Source of the DNA: Solobacterium sp.
GTDB taxonomy: Bacteria; Bacillota_I; Bacilli_A; Erysipelotrichales; Erysipelotrichaceae
DNA length: 51,144 bases
Reading direction: 5' to 3'
Assembly: GCA_017539385.1 (NCBI GenBank)
Contig: JAFYHC010000003.1
Coordinates: 1-51,144 of the forward strand
How positions within the stretch are numbered: the first letter of the stretch is position 1; each line of letters opens with the position of its first letter. A program made the position numbers and the translations under genes. Below, in pieces: positions 34,967-43,020 of this stretch. Under the pieces are notes generated by a model. The model made no database searches. It saw only the letters and a list, made by a program, of their open reading frames with translations, and was not told the DNA's origin.

Positions 34967-34972
34967 TATACT
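34967..34972 (+). promoter_or_regulatory. -10 of the metallophosphoesterase gene
   Basis: TATACT lies 21 bases before the ATG at 34994. The upstream GTGGA/TCCAC repeat (34942-34956) overlaps the -35 position. The same short region must also hold the divergent galT promoter. Confidence 0.4.
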
Positions 34973-34993
34973 GTACACCGGAAGGAGGAAGAT

Positions 34994-35947
34994 ATGGACC
35001 TGAAACATGAAACGGCAGAACTTGTACATGTCATTGTGGAGAATTATCTTTCTGCTGCAGAAGACGATGTACGCAGTGAATTTGAAACATGGCTCGAAAG
35101 CCGCTCAGACACCATCCCGGATGATCTTTGTGCAGGTGTGCGCCGTATGATCGATCTTGTTCAATTGCGCATGCAGGACCGCATCCAGGTGCTGGAAGAA
35201 CACTATGGACTGACCACAGAACAGATCGAAGCACTTCCGGTATTGGATCTTGATGCAGACCTTCTCAAGCAGATCAAGAAAGACTTGCGTGTCAAAAGCG
35301 CACCGCCAAGACGGCTGTATATCTCCGACCAGCATTTTTATCACAATTCCCTGAATAGGCAGATGGATGTGCGCGGCTTCAAGGACTACGAAGAGATGAA
35401 TGCCTACATGATCGCTCAGTGGAACAGCAAAGTGCGTTCCAAAGACGAAGTGTTCATCCTGGGTGACTTTTCCATTGCCAAGGGAGAAGCGACAACGCGC
35501 ATTCTGCGGCAGTTGAACGGAAAGAAATATCTGATCCTTGGCAATCACGACGTCTTTACGGAAGATAAGACATTTGATCAGAGTCTTCTGAAATGGATCA
35601 AGCCCTATGCCGAGATACGGGATCAGGGCCGCAAGGTCATCCTGTCCCACTATCCCATCTTCTGTTACAACGGTCAGTACCGCCGGGATGAAGACGGGAA
35701 TTCACAGACGTATATGCTGTATGGGCATGTGCATAATACCTATGATGAAGCATTGGTGGACCGCTTCATCAAGGAAACACGTGAAACGAAGCGCAGATCA
35801 CGCTATGACGATGAGCCAAAGCCCATCCCATGCGCCATGATCAATTGTTTCTGCATGTATTCCGATTACATTCCGCTGACGCTGGATGAATGGATCGTGC
35901 TGGATGAACAGCGGCGCAGAGACATCCAATACGATACGATGCAGTAA
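34994..35947 (+). CDS. Calcineurin-like metallophosphoesterase
   Basis: 317 residues from the ATG at 34994 (GAAGGAGGAAG upstream). The N-terminal 95 residues are helical and acidic, with no recognised domain. The catalytic domain shows all the metal-binding motifs in order: SDQHFYHNS, FILGDFS, ILGNHDVF, LSHYP and YGHVHN. Related small proteins act on phosphoesters of unknown kind. It is divergent from galT and followed by a clear terminator, so it forms a single-gene unit. Confidence 0.9.
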   Translation: MDLKHETAELVHVIVENYLSAAEDDVRSEFETWLESRSDTIPDDLCAGVRRMIDLVQLRMQDRIQVLEEHYGLTTEQIEALPVLDLDADLLKQIKKDLRVKSAPPRRLYISDQHFYHNSLNRQMDVRGFKDYEEMNAYMIAQWNSKVRSKDEVFILGDFSIAKGEATTRILRQLNGKKYLILGNHDVFTEDKTFDQSLLKWIKPYAEIRDQGRKVILSHYPIFCYNGQYRRDEDGNSQTYMLYGHVHNTYDEALVDRFIKETRETKRRSRYDDEPKPIPCAMINCFCMYSDYIPLTLDEWIVLDEQRRRDIQYDTMQ

Positions 35948-35974
35948 GTGAGTACACTATGCTCACTTTTTTTT
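35947..35974 (+). terminator. Terminator of the metallophosphoesterase gene
   Basis: AGTGAG/CTCACT stem around a nine-base loop, followed by eight T residues. The stem begins at the stop codon. Confidence 0.85.
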
Positions 35975-35985
35975 GTCCGGACATC

Positions 35986-36014
35986 TTGAATTCGATGTTT
36001 ATACTGTATATATT
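35986..36014 (+). promoter_or_regulatory. Promoter of the YtrA-like operon
   Basis: TTGAAT, 17 bases, then TATATT. The -10 lies inside the palindromic operator, which fits autorepression by the GntR protein encoded next. Confidence 0.65.
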
Positions 36015-36026
36015 GTGTATATACAG
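36004..36026. promoter_or_regulatory. GntR/YtrA operator, perfect 9-bp arms
   Basis: CTGTATATA and TATATACAG face each other across TTGTG and overlap the -10. The gene just downstream encodes a YtrA-subfamily repressor. Confidence 0.7.
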
Positions 36027-36036
36027 AGGAACGATT

Positions 36037-36414
36037 ATGAACATCAGAATCAATAATCGCAGCGGGCAGCCGATCTATGAGCAGATCTTTTCTGAGATCC
36101 GGGATGCCATCGTCCGTGGCGAACTGAAAGAAAACACACCATTGCCCAGTATCCGCTTATTGGCAAAAGATCTGCGCATCAGCGTGATCACGACAAAGCG
36201 GGCATACGAGGAACTGGAGCGGGAAGGCTTTATCTATACGTTGCCGGCAAAGGGAAGCTTTGTGGCAGAGCGGGATCCCCAGCTGGTACGTGAAGTCTAC
36301 CTGCGGCAGATCGAAGAACACCTCGAAGAGGTACGCAAACTGGCAGGCGCTGCAGGACTCAGTGAGAGTGAGACCGCAGACATCCTGCATATGCTGTGGA
36401 GGGAAGAAGAATGA
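36037..36414 (+). CDS. GntR family regulator, YtrA subfamily
   Basis: 125 residues, the short length typical of YtrA regulators with a minimal C-terminal part. The winged helix is clear: PIYEQIFSEIRDAIVRGELKENTPLPSIRLLAKDLRISVITTKRAYEELEREGFIYTLPAKGSFVAE. A short dimerisation helix pair follows. The ATG at 36037 has GAGGA upstream. Its stop overlaps the ABC ATPase start (ATGA). Members usually repress their own ABC operon and are released by cell-wall antibiotics or other envelope stress. A perfect palindrome overlaps the promoter. Confidence 0.93.
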   Translation: MNIRINNRSGQPIYEQIFSEIRDAIVRGELKENTPLPSIRLLAKDLRISVITTKRAYEELEREGFIYTLPAKGSFVAERDPQLVREVYLRQIEEHLEEVRKLAGAAGLSESETADILHMLWREEE

Positions 36415-37256
36415 GTGGAGCAATTGAAATCAGAGGACTGCGCAAAAAACGCGGCAAATTCCTGTTAAACGATATTTCACTGGATATTCCCTATGGAAGC
36501 GTCGTTGGCATCCTTGGTGAAAACGGTGCCGGGAAAAGCACGCTCTTGCGCAGTGTGCTGGGCATATTGAAAAAAGATGCCGGAGAGCTCCGGGTGCTTG
36601 GATGCAGTGATCTGCGCAGTCATCCGGAAGTACGCAGCCGGATCGGTTTTGTCCTGGATCCGATCGGTATCCCGGATGTATTCAATGCGAAAGACCTGAA
36701 TGCCATCTACAAAGATACGTATCCCGCATGGTCGGAAGAGACGTTCTTCTCGATCTTAACGAAGCTGGAAGCGGACAGGAATCAGCCCATTGGAAAAATG
36801 TCGCATGGATCGGCGCAGAAGACAGCCATTGCCTGTGCATTGGCACATGACGCAGACCTGCTGATCCTGGATGAACCGTCCGGCGGATTGGATCCCTCTG
36901 CCCGGGCACAGGTGATCGATCTCTTATATGAGGCAACGCGGGAAGAAGGAAAGACCGCTGTCCTGTCCTCACATATTACAAGTGATCTGGAAAAGATCGC
37001 CGACCGCATCGTGATCCTGAAAGACGGAGAGATCCTGCTGGATGAGGCAAAGGATGACCTGCTGGAGGCATGGCGCTATGTAAGCACATCGGCGGACATC
37101 CTGGAAGGAATCGCTGCACAGGATGTGGCAGCGAAGCGCATTACCCCATACAGCGGGGAAGCGGTATTGCGCAAAGAGGCAGTGACAGCAGACATGCAGG
37201 TGCGCCCGGCATCACTGGAAGAAGTATTTACAGCACTGGTGAAAGGAGTGATCTAG
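36411..37256 (+). CDS. ABC transporter ATP-binding protein, YtrB-like
   Basis: 281 residues. Walker A is GENGAGKST, the signature region KMSHGSAQKTAIACALAHD is a relaxed LSGG-type (SHGSAQK), and Walker B is LLILDEPSGGLDP; the H-loop lies in VLSSHI. It starts by ATGA overlap with the GntR gene. The ATPase would power the two ABC-2 type membrane proteins encoded downstream. The C-terminal 60 residues are an extension typical of YtrB-type ATPases. Confidence 0.93.
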   Translation: MSGAIEIRGLRKKRGKFLLNDISLDIPYGSVVGILGENGAGKSTLLRSVLGILKKDAGELRVLGCSDLRSHPEVRSRIGFVLDPIGIPDVFNAKDLNAIYKDTYPAWSEETFFSILTKLEADRNQPIGKMSHGSAQKTAIACALAHDADLLILDEPSGGLDPSARAQVIDLLYEATREEGKTAVLSSHITSDLEKIADRIVILKDGEILLDEAKDDLLEAWRYVSTSADILEGIAAQDVAAKRITPYSGEAVLRKEAVTADMQVRPASLEEVFTALVKGVI

Positions 37257-37257
37257 T

Positions 37258-37848
37258 GTGAAAGCATTATGGCTTCGTCAATGGCGTATGCTATGGAGAG
37301 ACAGGGAGTTTCTGTTTCTTCTGGTATGGATCGGGTTACTTGCATGGCGGGGATACCGGTCACAGTCCATGTTATTCGTGTTCATGACGATGATCCTGCC
37401 GGTGGTCACATCGGTTTCCCACCGCCGCCAGGATATTCGCTCTGGCTATGATCAGATGCAGGATGCACTTCCCTACCGGAAAGAAGATCCCGTCATCGCA
37501 GATTATCTGTGCGGATTGTGCGGGGCAGTATGTGCGGCATTGTTAATGAATCTTGCCGGTGTATGGCCTTCGCGCATGATCCGCCTGTTTCCAACAGCTC
37601 CGCTGGTATTTGGGGCATTGTATCTGCCGTGGAAATTTGTGACATCCAACCTGCGCCTGCAGATTCTCTGTGAGATCATCAGCGCATTCTTTATCGCTAT
37701 TCTCTATCATCTGCGCAATATTCCCATCGTGATCCGGCCGGTACCGATGCCGGTATGCATTGGCATCAATGCCCTGATCATTGTCTTCTATCTTGCCTCC
37801 ATGGCATTTGCCATATGGGGTGCGCGTAAGAAAGAAGGTGCAGTATGA
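37258..37848 (+). CDS. ABC-2 type membrane protein, first permease of the YtrA-like operon
   Basis: 196 residues with about six hydrophobic segments. It starts at GTG 37258, with AAAGGAG eight bases upstream, one base after the ATPase stop. The N-terminus MKALWLRQWRMLWRD resembles that of the second permease (MKALWKKEW). It overlaps the following lipoprotein gene by four bases. No substrate is evident. Confidence 0.85.
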   Translation: MKALWLRQWRMLWRDREFLFLLVWIGLLAWRGYRSQSMLFVFMTMILPVVTSVSHRRQDIRSGYDQMQDALPYRKEDPVIADYLCGLCGAVCAALLMNLAGVWPSRMIRLFPTAPLVFGALYLPWKFVTSNLRLQILCEIISAFFIAILYHLRNIPIVIRPVPMPVCIGINALIIVFYLASMAFAIWGARKKEGAV

Positions 37849-39020
37849 AAAAAATGCTGACCCTATTGCTGGTGCTGGCAGTGAGCGGATGTGCATCCGC
37901 ATCACAGACGCATGCATATGACTGGACGATTGCATTTGCGGATACTGGCCAGGATGGTACGATGATCACCTGGTATGACGATGCGTATCAATGTATCGGG
38001 ACGCAGATGCTGAAAGGGAAAGGTCTCGCAGGGCCAGCCGGCAGTGATGCAATGATCGGCTATGACGCACAATATGCCTACATCCTGCCACAGACGGATA
38101 CGCCGCGTAATCCGGATGACTGCGGCATTGTGCGCATGTCGCTGCAAAATGGCACGATTGATATTCTGCAGACGGAATCCTATTCCAACCTGCTGCTGGC
38201 TGTGAATGACAAGGCAGTTGTCATTGAACAGCGCAGTGATGACCTGCAGTATTACCGGACTGTGCTGCCCAAAGACGGCAGTGAGGCATCGATCCTTAAA
38301 GACGGCCGTTTCGGCATGCTGTATTATGCGCTCAAAGACGGCTGGCTAGTACGGGAAGGATTGCCTTCGTTATGGGTATATGCGATGAATGAACACTTTC
38401 GTACGTATGCCGAAGCGGAGATGGGGGATGATGGATCACCGGTGCATTTTCCCACGATGGACGGCTGGCGCATGGATGGTGCAAAACTTCTGCAATATGG
38501 AAACAAGGCATATATTCCGTGCATGAAGGAGAACCGTACCTATACGAAGGATGCGGACGGTTATTATCAAAGCAGCTTTGAGGGCTATTCATATGGTCTG
38601 ATGGAATTGGATATCAACACCCTGTCCTATGCGGTTCATGAGATGGACAACCGGTATTTTACAGACATACTGCCATTATCGGATAACGAGATCCTGCTGC
38701 TTTGTGTCAGTGTTACGATGCAGACGATGGATGCGGAAAGCGGACAGCACTATTCCTATGATAGAAGTCCGCAGAAGCTGGTGATCTATGATACTGCATC
38801 GCAGGAATTTTCAGACTTTGAGACCGTCTATGAGCCGCTGCAGTGCGTAATGAGCAAAGATACGCTGTATATCCGCGATACAAAGGGAATCATCCATGTG
38901 ATCGATATCGCATCGCACAAAGAGCGCACATCCTTCCATCACACGGCATCGATCACTCCGTCGTCCTGGGGAATCGGCACAATGATGATCGTGCAGGATC
39001 CAATGGAGACATTACGATGA
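37845..39020 (+). CDS. Lipoprotein in the YtrA-like ABC operon
   Basis: 391 residues. A signal peptide with lipobox VSGC puts the lipidated Cys at residue 16. The mature part is a run of short beta strands with repeated aromatic and Gly turns (YAYILPQTDTP, KAVVIEQRSDDLQYY, QKLVIYDTASQEF, DTLYIRDTKGIIHVID). This pattern suggests a beta-propeller or similar sensor-like fold outside the membrane. It lies between the two permease genes, with ATGA overlaps on both sides, so it belongs to the transporter complex or senses its ligand. The family is not recognised. Confidence 0.82.
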   Translation: MKKMLTLLLVLAVSGCASASQTHAYDWTIAFADTGQDGTMITWYDDAYQCIGTQMLKGKGLAGPAGSDAMIGYDAQYAYILPQTDTPRNPDDCGIVRMSLQNGTIDILQTESYSNLLLAVNDKAVVIEQRSDDLQYYRTVLPKDGSEASILKDGRFGMLYYALKDGWLVREGLPSLWVYAMNEHFRTYAEAEMGDDGSPVHFPTMDGWRMDGAKLLQYGNKAYIPCMKENRTYTKDADGYYQSSFEGYSYGLMELDINTLSYAVHEMDNRYFTDILPLSDNEILLLCVSVTMQTMDAESGQHYSYDRSPQKLVIYDTASQEFSDFETVYEPLQCVMSKDTLYIRDTKGIIHVIDIASHKERTSFHHTASITPSSWGIGTMMIVQDPMETLR

Positions 39021-39613
39021 AAGCATTATGGAAAAAGGAATGGATCGCATATGGCAGAACGTATATCCCCATCATTGCTCTTGTGATCCTGGCATATCTG
39101 GTCTTGTCGGCATCCATGGGCATGTTTGTGGATGCACTGGTGCCGATGGTGATCCTGATCGTTCCGCCGCTGTTATCGGTATATCTGGATGCGGAAAACG
39201 GCTGGCATGATCATGCATGTCTCTGTTATCGAAGAAGGGATGTGGTCCGCGTCAAATACATCACCGCGATGGCATGTGCACTGTTTGCTGCCCTGATCAC
39301 CGGCACACTTGCCCGCAATTGGCAGATCGGCGCAGAAGCAGGTGCCTGCACTGCCGCAATATCCAGCGTCTTCCTGTTTCTTTCCCTGCGCAGCCCGTCT
39401 TCCCGGACATGGACAATGGCATGTGCGGTATTGGCGGGTTTTACCGGCATCCTGGTGCTGCAGCCGATCGCAGCCCAGGTGATCCGCCAGCAGTACAAGT
39501 ACTATGGCATTGATATAGAAATCGTATTGCCGGACCCGCTGCTGTGGATCGTATTGCCGCTAGTCATTGCACTAGCCGCATGGATCGCAGCAGAAAACCT
39601 GGATGCGCACTAA
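39017..39613 (+). CDS. ABC-2 type membrane protein, second permease
   Basis: 198 residues with about six hydrophobic segments. It starts by ATGA overlap with the lipoprotein gene. It begins MKALWKKEWIAYGRTYIPI, similar to the first permease. The motif LSVYLDAENGWHDHACLCYRRRDVVRVKYI matches the first intracellular loop of ABC2_membrane_5-type permeases (DEKNGWDRF...). It completes a GntR, ATPase, permease, lipoprotein, permease operon. Confidence 0.85.
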   Translation: MKALWKKEWIAYGRTYIPIIALVILAYLVLSASMGMFVDALVPMVILIVPPLLSVYLDAENGWHDHACLCYRRRDVVRVKYITAMACALFAALITGTLARNWQIGAEAGACTAAISSVFLFLSLRSPSSRTWTMACAVLAGFTGILVLQPIAAQVIRQQYKYYGIDIEIVLPDPLLWIVLPLVIALAAWIAAENLDAH

Positions 39614-39618
39614 CAAAC

Positions 39619-39644
39619 AAAGGATCCCGATTTGGGATCCTTTT
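39619..39644. terminator. Bidirectional terminator between the YtrA-like operon and the zinc-ribbon gene
   Basis: AAAGGATCCC/GGGATCCTTT stem around GATTT. T-runs occur on both strands, serving the two convergent units. Confidence 0.85.
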
Positions 39645-39652
39645 GCATGTGC

Positions 39653-39802
39653 TCAGTACTTTTTGATCTTCTTGATCACGTTGGTAATGGGGGAGACGAG
39701 CTTTCTGCCGTCGTCCTTCCATCCTTCCGCTGTTTTCTTGCCGCAGTAGGGACAGCGCAGTGCTCTTACCGGGATGGACTTATGACAGCGTGTGCACTCC
39801 AT
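39653..39802 (-). CDS. Small zinc-ribbon protein
   Basis: 49 residues, beginning MECTRCHKSIPVRALRCPYC. Two CxxC pairs (C3/C6 and C17/C20) form a classic zinc ribbon; the tail KKTAEGWKDDGRKL and VIKKIKKY is basic. GGAGAG lies five bases before the ATG, two bases after the stop of the acidic protein gene. It is probably co-transcribed and translationally coupled. Function unknown; nucleic-acid or protein binding is possible. Confidence 0.8.
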   Translation of the reverse strand: MECTRCHKSIPVRALRCPYCGKKTAEGWKDDGRKLVSPITNVIKKIKKY

Positions 39803-39804
39803 GA

Positions 39805-40860
39805 TTACTCTCCGTCTTCGTCATCCTTGATCACGTGGGTGTCAAGGATCTCTGTCGGTGCATCATCATGTACTTCCAGGTTGGAAGTGACGATGATCTG
39901 TACATCACCGTCATGTTTCTTGGTGGTCTGGCTTTCGGAAAGATCGGTTCCGAATAACGGCGAGATGATCGGCTGGAAATGATAGACGAATTCTTTCTTC
40001 GGCTCTTTCTTTGCCGGCTTTACCGGTTCTTCCTCGATCGTCAGCTTTTCTTCGAAATAGTCTTCTTCTTCGACTGTTTCTGCCGGTGTTTCTTCTGCCG
40101 GCTGTGTGCCGAGGATGGAATCGAGATCCAGCGGTGCAGTCTTTTCATTTGCGACATTTTCCGGAATATCTTCACCGGCAATGTCAGAGAAGAAATCAAC
40201 GATATTGGTTGTTTCAGCTGTCTCTTCTGCTTCTGCCGGCTGATCGTCCGCTTCCGGTACATCGATCAGTACCTCTTCCTGGACTTCTTCTTCCTGCGGC
40301 TCGGTTTCTTCCATGACCGGATCGGACGGGAAGACCACTTCTTCCGGAGTTTCTTCTTCGACCGGTGCTTCGACGGTGCTCAGGTCCGCAGCTGCAGCAA
40401 ATTCTGCAAACAGGTCATCGATATCGCTGAAGTTGTCATCATCGCCAAAGACGATCGCATCGATCTTGTCTTCGATGGTTGCTTCTTCGGCAGGTGCTTC
40501 TTCTTTGGTGTCATCGCCGAAGACAGGGAGTTCTTCCGGATCAGCTTCGGTTTCTTCATGCTCTTCGGTGAAGACATCTTCGCTGTGATCTTCAATGACA
40601 TCGCTTTCTTCCGGCTCTTTCTCTTCGATGATCTCATCGAACAGAGAGATCTGTTCTGCTTCCGCAGCAGGTTCTTCTGCCGGAATCTCTTCAGCCGGTT
40701 CTTCTGCTTCTTCTTCCGGCTCTGCAAATACAGCCGGGTCAATTGTGATCTGGGTCGTATTTTCATGGGCAAGAGGCTGTTCGGCTGTAAAGTTTACGTC
40801 GTCTTCCTCTTCTGCATCATCTTCAAATAACAGACTCTGTAATTTCTTAATATCTACCAT
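39805..40860 (-). CDS. Highly acidic, mostly disordered protein
   Basis: 351 residues with AGGAGG nine bases before the ATG. An N-terminal helix (VDIKKLQSLLFEDD) is followed by about 270 residues made mostly of Glu, Asp, Pro, Ala and Thr with little predicted order. Short hydrophobic motifs recur in it: ISLFDEI, LPVFGDD, IVFGDDDNFSDIDDLFAEF, TNIVDFFSDIAGED and LDLDSIL. The conserved-looking end has KEFVYHFQPIISPLFGTDLSE and a beta stretch VQIIVTSNLEV. There is no signal peptide or membrane segment. It resembles a cytosolic scaffold with many short binding motifs. The family is not recognised. Confidence 0.78.
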   Translation of the reverse strand: MVDIKKLQSLLFEDDAEEEDDVNFTAEQPLAHENTTQITIDPAVFAEPEEEAEEPAEEIPAEEPAAEAEQISLFDEIIEEKEPEESDVIEDHSEDVFTEEHEETEADPEELPVFGDDTKEEAPAEEATIEDKIDAIVFGDDDNFSDIDDLFAEFAAAADLSTVEAPVEEETPEEVVFPSDPVMEETEPQEEEVQEEVLIDVPEADDQPAEAEETAETTNIVDFFSDIAGEDIPENVANEKTAPLDLDSILGTQPAEETPAETVEEEDYFEEKLTIEEEPVKPAKKEPKKEFVYHFQPIISPLFGTDLSESQTTKKHDGDVQIIVTSNLEVHDDAPTEILDTHVIKDDEDGE

Positions 40861-40902
40861 GGGAAAAATCCTCCTGCTTCTTTCGGTATCTATACGAAGT
40901 TT

Positions 40903-40911
40903 ATTATACCA
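40903..40911 (-). promoter_or_regulatory. Extended -10 for the acidic protein gene
   Basis: On the minus strand, TGGTATAAT lies about 43 bases before the ATG at 40860. A TTTTTC-like -35 is possible. Confidence 0.6.
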
Positions 40912-40983
40912 AAGAACATGAAAAATGGCATCTGTTGCCCGAATCAGGTGCAGGAATTCCTGTATGGCAGGGACATTGGGGAC

Positions 40984-40989
40984 TATAAT
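40984..40989 (+). promoter_or_regulatory. -10 of the peroxiredoxin operon
   Basis: TATAAT lies 23 bases before the ATG at 41012. The -35 is weak. It is divergent from the promoter of the acidic protein gene. Confidence 0.5.
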
Positions 40990-41011
40990 ACAGAAGAGAA
41001 AGAGGTATCAT

Positions 41012-41467
41012 ATGCTGGAAATTGGAATTATGGCACCGGATTTTGCATTAGCGGATCAGAATGGGAATGTGCATCGTCTTTCGGATTACCGGGGACAGAA
41101 GGTCATTCTGTATTTCTATCCGAAGGATAATACGGCCGGCTGCAGCAAGCAGGCCTGCGGCTTTGCGGAAAGGATGCCGCATTTCAGAGAAAAGAATGCG
41201 GTCGTGCTGGGCATCAGTAAGGACAGCACAGCCAGTCATAAGCGCTTTGAAGAAAAGTATGCGCTGCCTTTTACACTGCTCTCTGACCCGGAAAAAGAAG
41301 TCATTCAGCTGTATGACGTATGGAAAGAAAAGAACATGTACGGCAAGAAGGTCATGGGTGTTGTGCGTTCCACATATCTGATCGATGAAGAAGGACGCAT
41401 TGTGAAAGCAATGGGCAATGTCAAAGCCGCATCCAATCCGCAGGATATGCTGGAGGCACTGGAATGA
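41012..41467 (+). CDS. bcp: Peroxiredoxin, BCP/thiol peroxidase type
   Basis: 151 residues from the ATG at 41012 (AAGAGG upstream). The catalytic motif PKDNTAGCSKQACGF holds the peroxidatic Cys44 and resolving Cys49, five residues apart as in BCP. The usual TPGC is TAGC here (Pro to Ala), a mild change. Other elements are APDFALADQNG at the N-terminus and GVVRSTYLIDEEGRI. It reduces peroxides, with thioredoxin as the probable reductant. It heads a chain of overlapping genes including the peroxide-stress gene yaaA. Confidence 0.93.
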   Translation: MLEIGIMAPDFALADQNGNVHRLSDYRGQKVILYFYPKDNTAGCSKQACGFAERMPHFREKNAVVLGISKDSTASHKRFEEKYALPFTLLSDPEKEVIQLYDVWKEKNMYGKKVMGVVRSTYLIDEEGRIVKAMGNVKAASNPQDMLEALE

Positions 41468-42204
41468 AGGTGCTTCTGGCACCGGCAAAGAAGATGATCA
41501 TGGACGATGACGGGATTGCCGCAAATGCGCTTCCGATGTATCTGGAACGCACAAAGGTGCTTTTAGAGCGTCTCAGGTCACTTTCTTTGGAGGATCTTGC
41601 AAAAACATGGAAGTGCAGCGATGCACTGGTAAAAGTGAATACGGAGCGGCTGGAGAAGATGGATCTGGAGGGTCGGCTGACACCGGCAGTATTTGCCTAT
41701 GTCGGACTTGCCTACCAGCATCTTTGTCCCGGGGGAATGAATGATGAAGAGATCGCGTGGCTGCAGAAGCATCTGCGCATTCTGTCCGGCTTTTACGGGA
41801 TCCTGCGGCCGCTGGACGGGACGGTGCCGTATCGTCTTGAAATGCAGGCAAGGATGCCGGGGTATGAGGATCTGTATACATTCTGGGGAAGCCGGCTGTA
41901 CGATGCACTGGAGGATCCTGTGATCGTGGATCTTGCTTCGAAAGAGTATTCCCACAGTATCGTTCCGTATCTGAAACCGGATGACCGGTATATTGAGATC
42001 GTCTTTGCGGAAGAAAAGAACGGAAAACTGATCACAAAGGGTACGATGGCCAAGATGGCAAGAGGCGAAATGGTCTCATGGATGGCACAGAACGGCATCG
42101 AAGATCCGGAAGATATCAAAGCGTTTGAGCGTGGCTATGTCTACAGCAGCGCCCACAGCAGAGACGATGCCTTCGTATTCCTGCGAAAGGATGGCAGACA
42201 ATGA
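41464..42204 (+). CDS. yaaA: YaaA family peroxide stress protein
   Basis: 246 residues, ATGA overlap with the peroxiredoxin gene. Family motifs are the N-terminal VLLAPAKKM, FYGILRPLDGTVPYRLEM and KGTMAKMARGEMVSWM. In E. coli YaaA lowers intracellular free iron and protects DNA during peroxide stress. Its place directly after a peroxiredoxin gene supports the same role. Confidence 0.94.
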   Translation: MKVLLAPAKKMIMDDDGIAANALPMYLERTKVLLERLRSLSLEDLAKTWKCSDALVKVNTERLEKMDLEGRLTPAVFAYVGLAYQHLCPGGMNDEEIAWLQKHLRILSGFYGILRPLDGTVPYRLEMQARMPGYEDLYTFWGSRLYDALEDPVIVDLASKEYSHSIVPYLKPDDRYIEIVFAEEKNGKLITKGTMAKMARGEMVSWMAQNGIEDPEDIKAFERGYVYSSAHSRDDAFVFLRKDGRQ

Positions 42205-43019
42205 CAAAACGTATATGGATCCCGCTTGCCGGCGCACTGGCACTGGGTGCGATGCGGACCGGGCACCGTCAGGATGTGCGCATGGATGCACTGAAGAAAT
42301 GGCGGTATTATGCACACCGCGGTCTTTTTGATGCGATGGCAGGCATACCGGAAAATTCCATGGCAGCGTTCAAAGCGGCGAAAGAAGCGGGGTACGGGAT
42401 CGAACTGGATGTGCAATTGGCAAAAGACGGCATTCCTGTCATCTGCCACGATTTTACTTTGGCGCGCATGTGCCGCACGTCCGGTCTGGTATGTGAAAGG
42501 ACAGCGGCAGAGCTGCACCAATTGCACTTATGCGATACCGGGGAAACGATCCCGTTATTAAAAGATGTACTGGAAGAGATCGATGGGAAAGTCCCGCTGA
42601 TCGTGGAATTGAAAATACGCACCGGCGGGGACATTGCGCCATTATGCACCGCCGTCGTGGATCTGTTAAAAGACTATAACGGTCTTTATTGCATTGAATC
42701 GTTTGATCCGCGTGCGGTGCGCTGGTTCTATAAGAATGAACCGGATGTGATCCGCGGACAGCTGTATGAAGATATCTATCGGAAAGAGGGAGAGTGGATG
42801 TACAAGGCATCTGCCAATCTGCTGTTTGGCTTTCTGACCATTCCCGACTTTATTGCCTGGCACTGGAATCATTCCGGCATCCTGCTGGGACCGGTTTGCC
42901 GAACGATCTGGCCGGCTATGCGCGTGTGCTGGACGATCCGCTCTGAGGAAGAGCTGCAGAAGGCATCCCGCATCTATGACGTATTTATATTTGAAGGGTT
43001 CTGCCCGGTGAGAGCGTGA
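42201..43019 (+). CDS. Glycerophosphodiester phosphodiesterase family protein
   Basis: 272 residues, ATGA overlap with yaaA. An N-terminal hydrophobic stretch (about 4-18) may anchor it to the membrane. Catalytic and metal motifs of the GDPD family follow: YAHRG (His39), ENSMAAF (Glu51), IELDVQLAKDG (Glu68, Asp70) and ICHDFTL (His83). PLIVELKI and IESFDPRAVRWF lie further on. The usual product is glycerol 3-phosphate plus an alcohol from lipid head groups. The link with the peroxide genes is not obvious. Confidence 0.9.
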   Translation: MTKRIWIPLAGALALGAMRTGHRQDVRMDALKKWRYYAHRGLFDAMAGIPENSMAAFKAAKEAGYGIELDVQLAKDGIPVICHDFTLARMCRTSGLVCERTAAELHQLHLCDTGETIPLLKDVLEEIDGKVPLIVELKIRTGGDIAPLCTAVVDLLKDYNGLYCIESFDPRAVRWFYKNEPDVIRGQLYEDIYRKEGEWMYKASANLLFGFLTIPDFIAWHWNHSGILLGPVCRTIWPAMRVCWTIRSEEELQKASRIYDVFIFEGFCPVRA

Positions 43020-43020
43020 A

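Noticed and set aside
39979..40830. 283-codon open frame on the plus strand
   Set aside because: It is the complement of the acidic protein gene; GAA/GAT codons read backwards give Phe, Arg and Ile runs.
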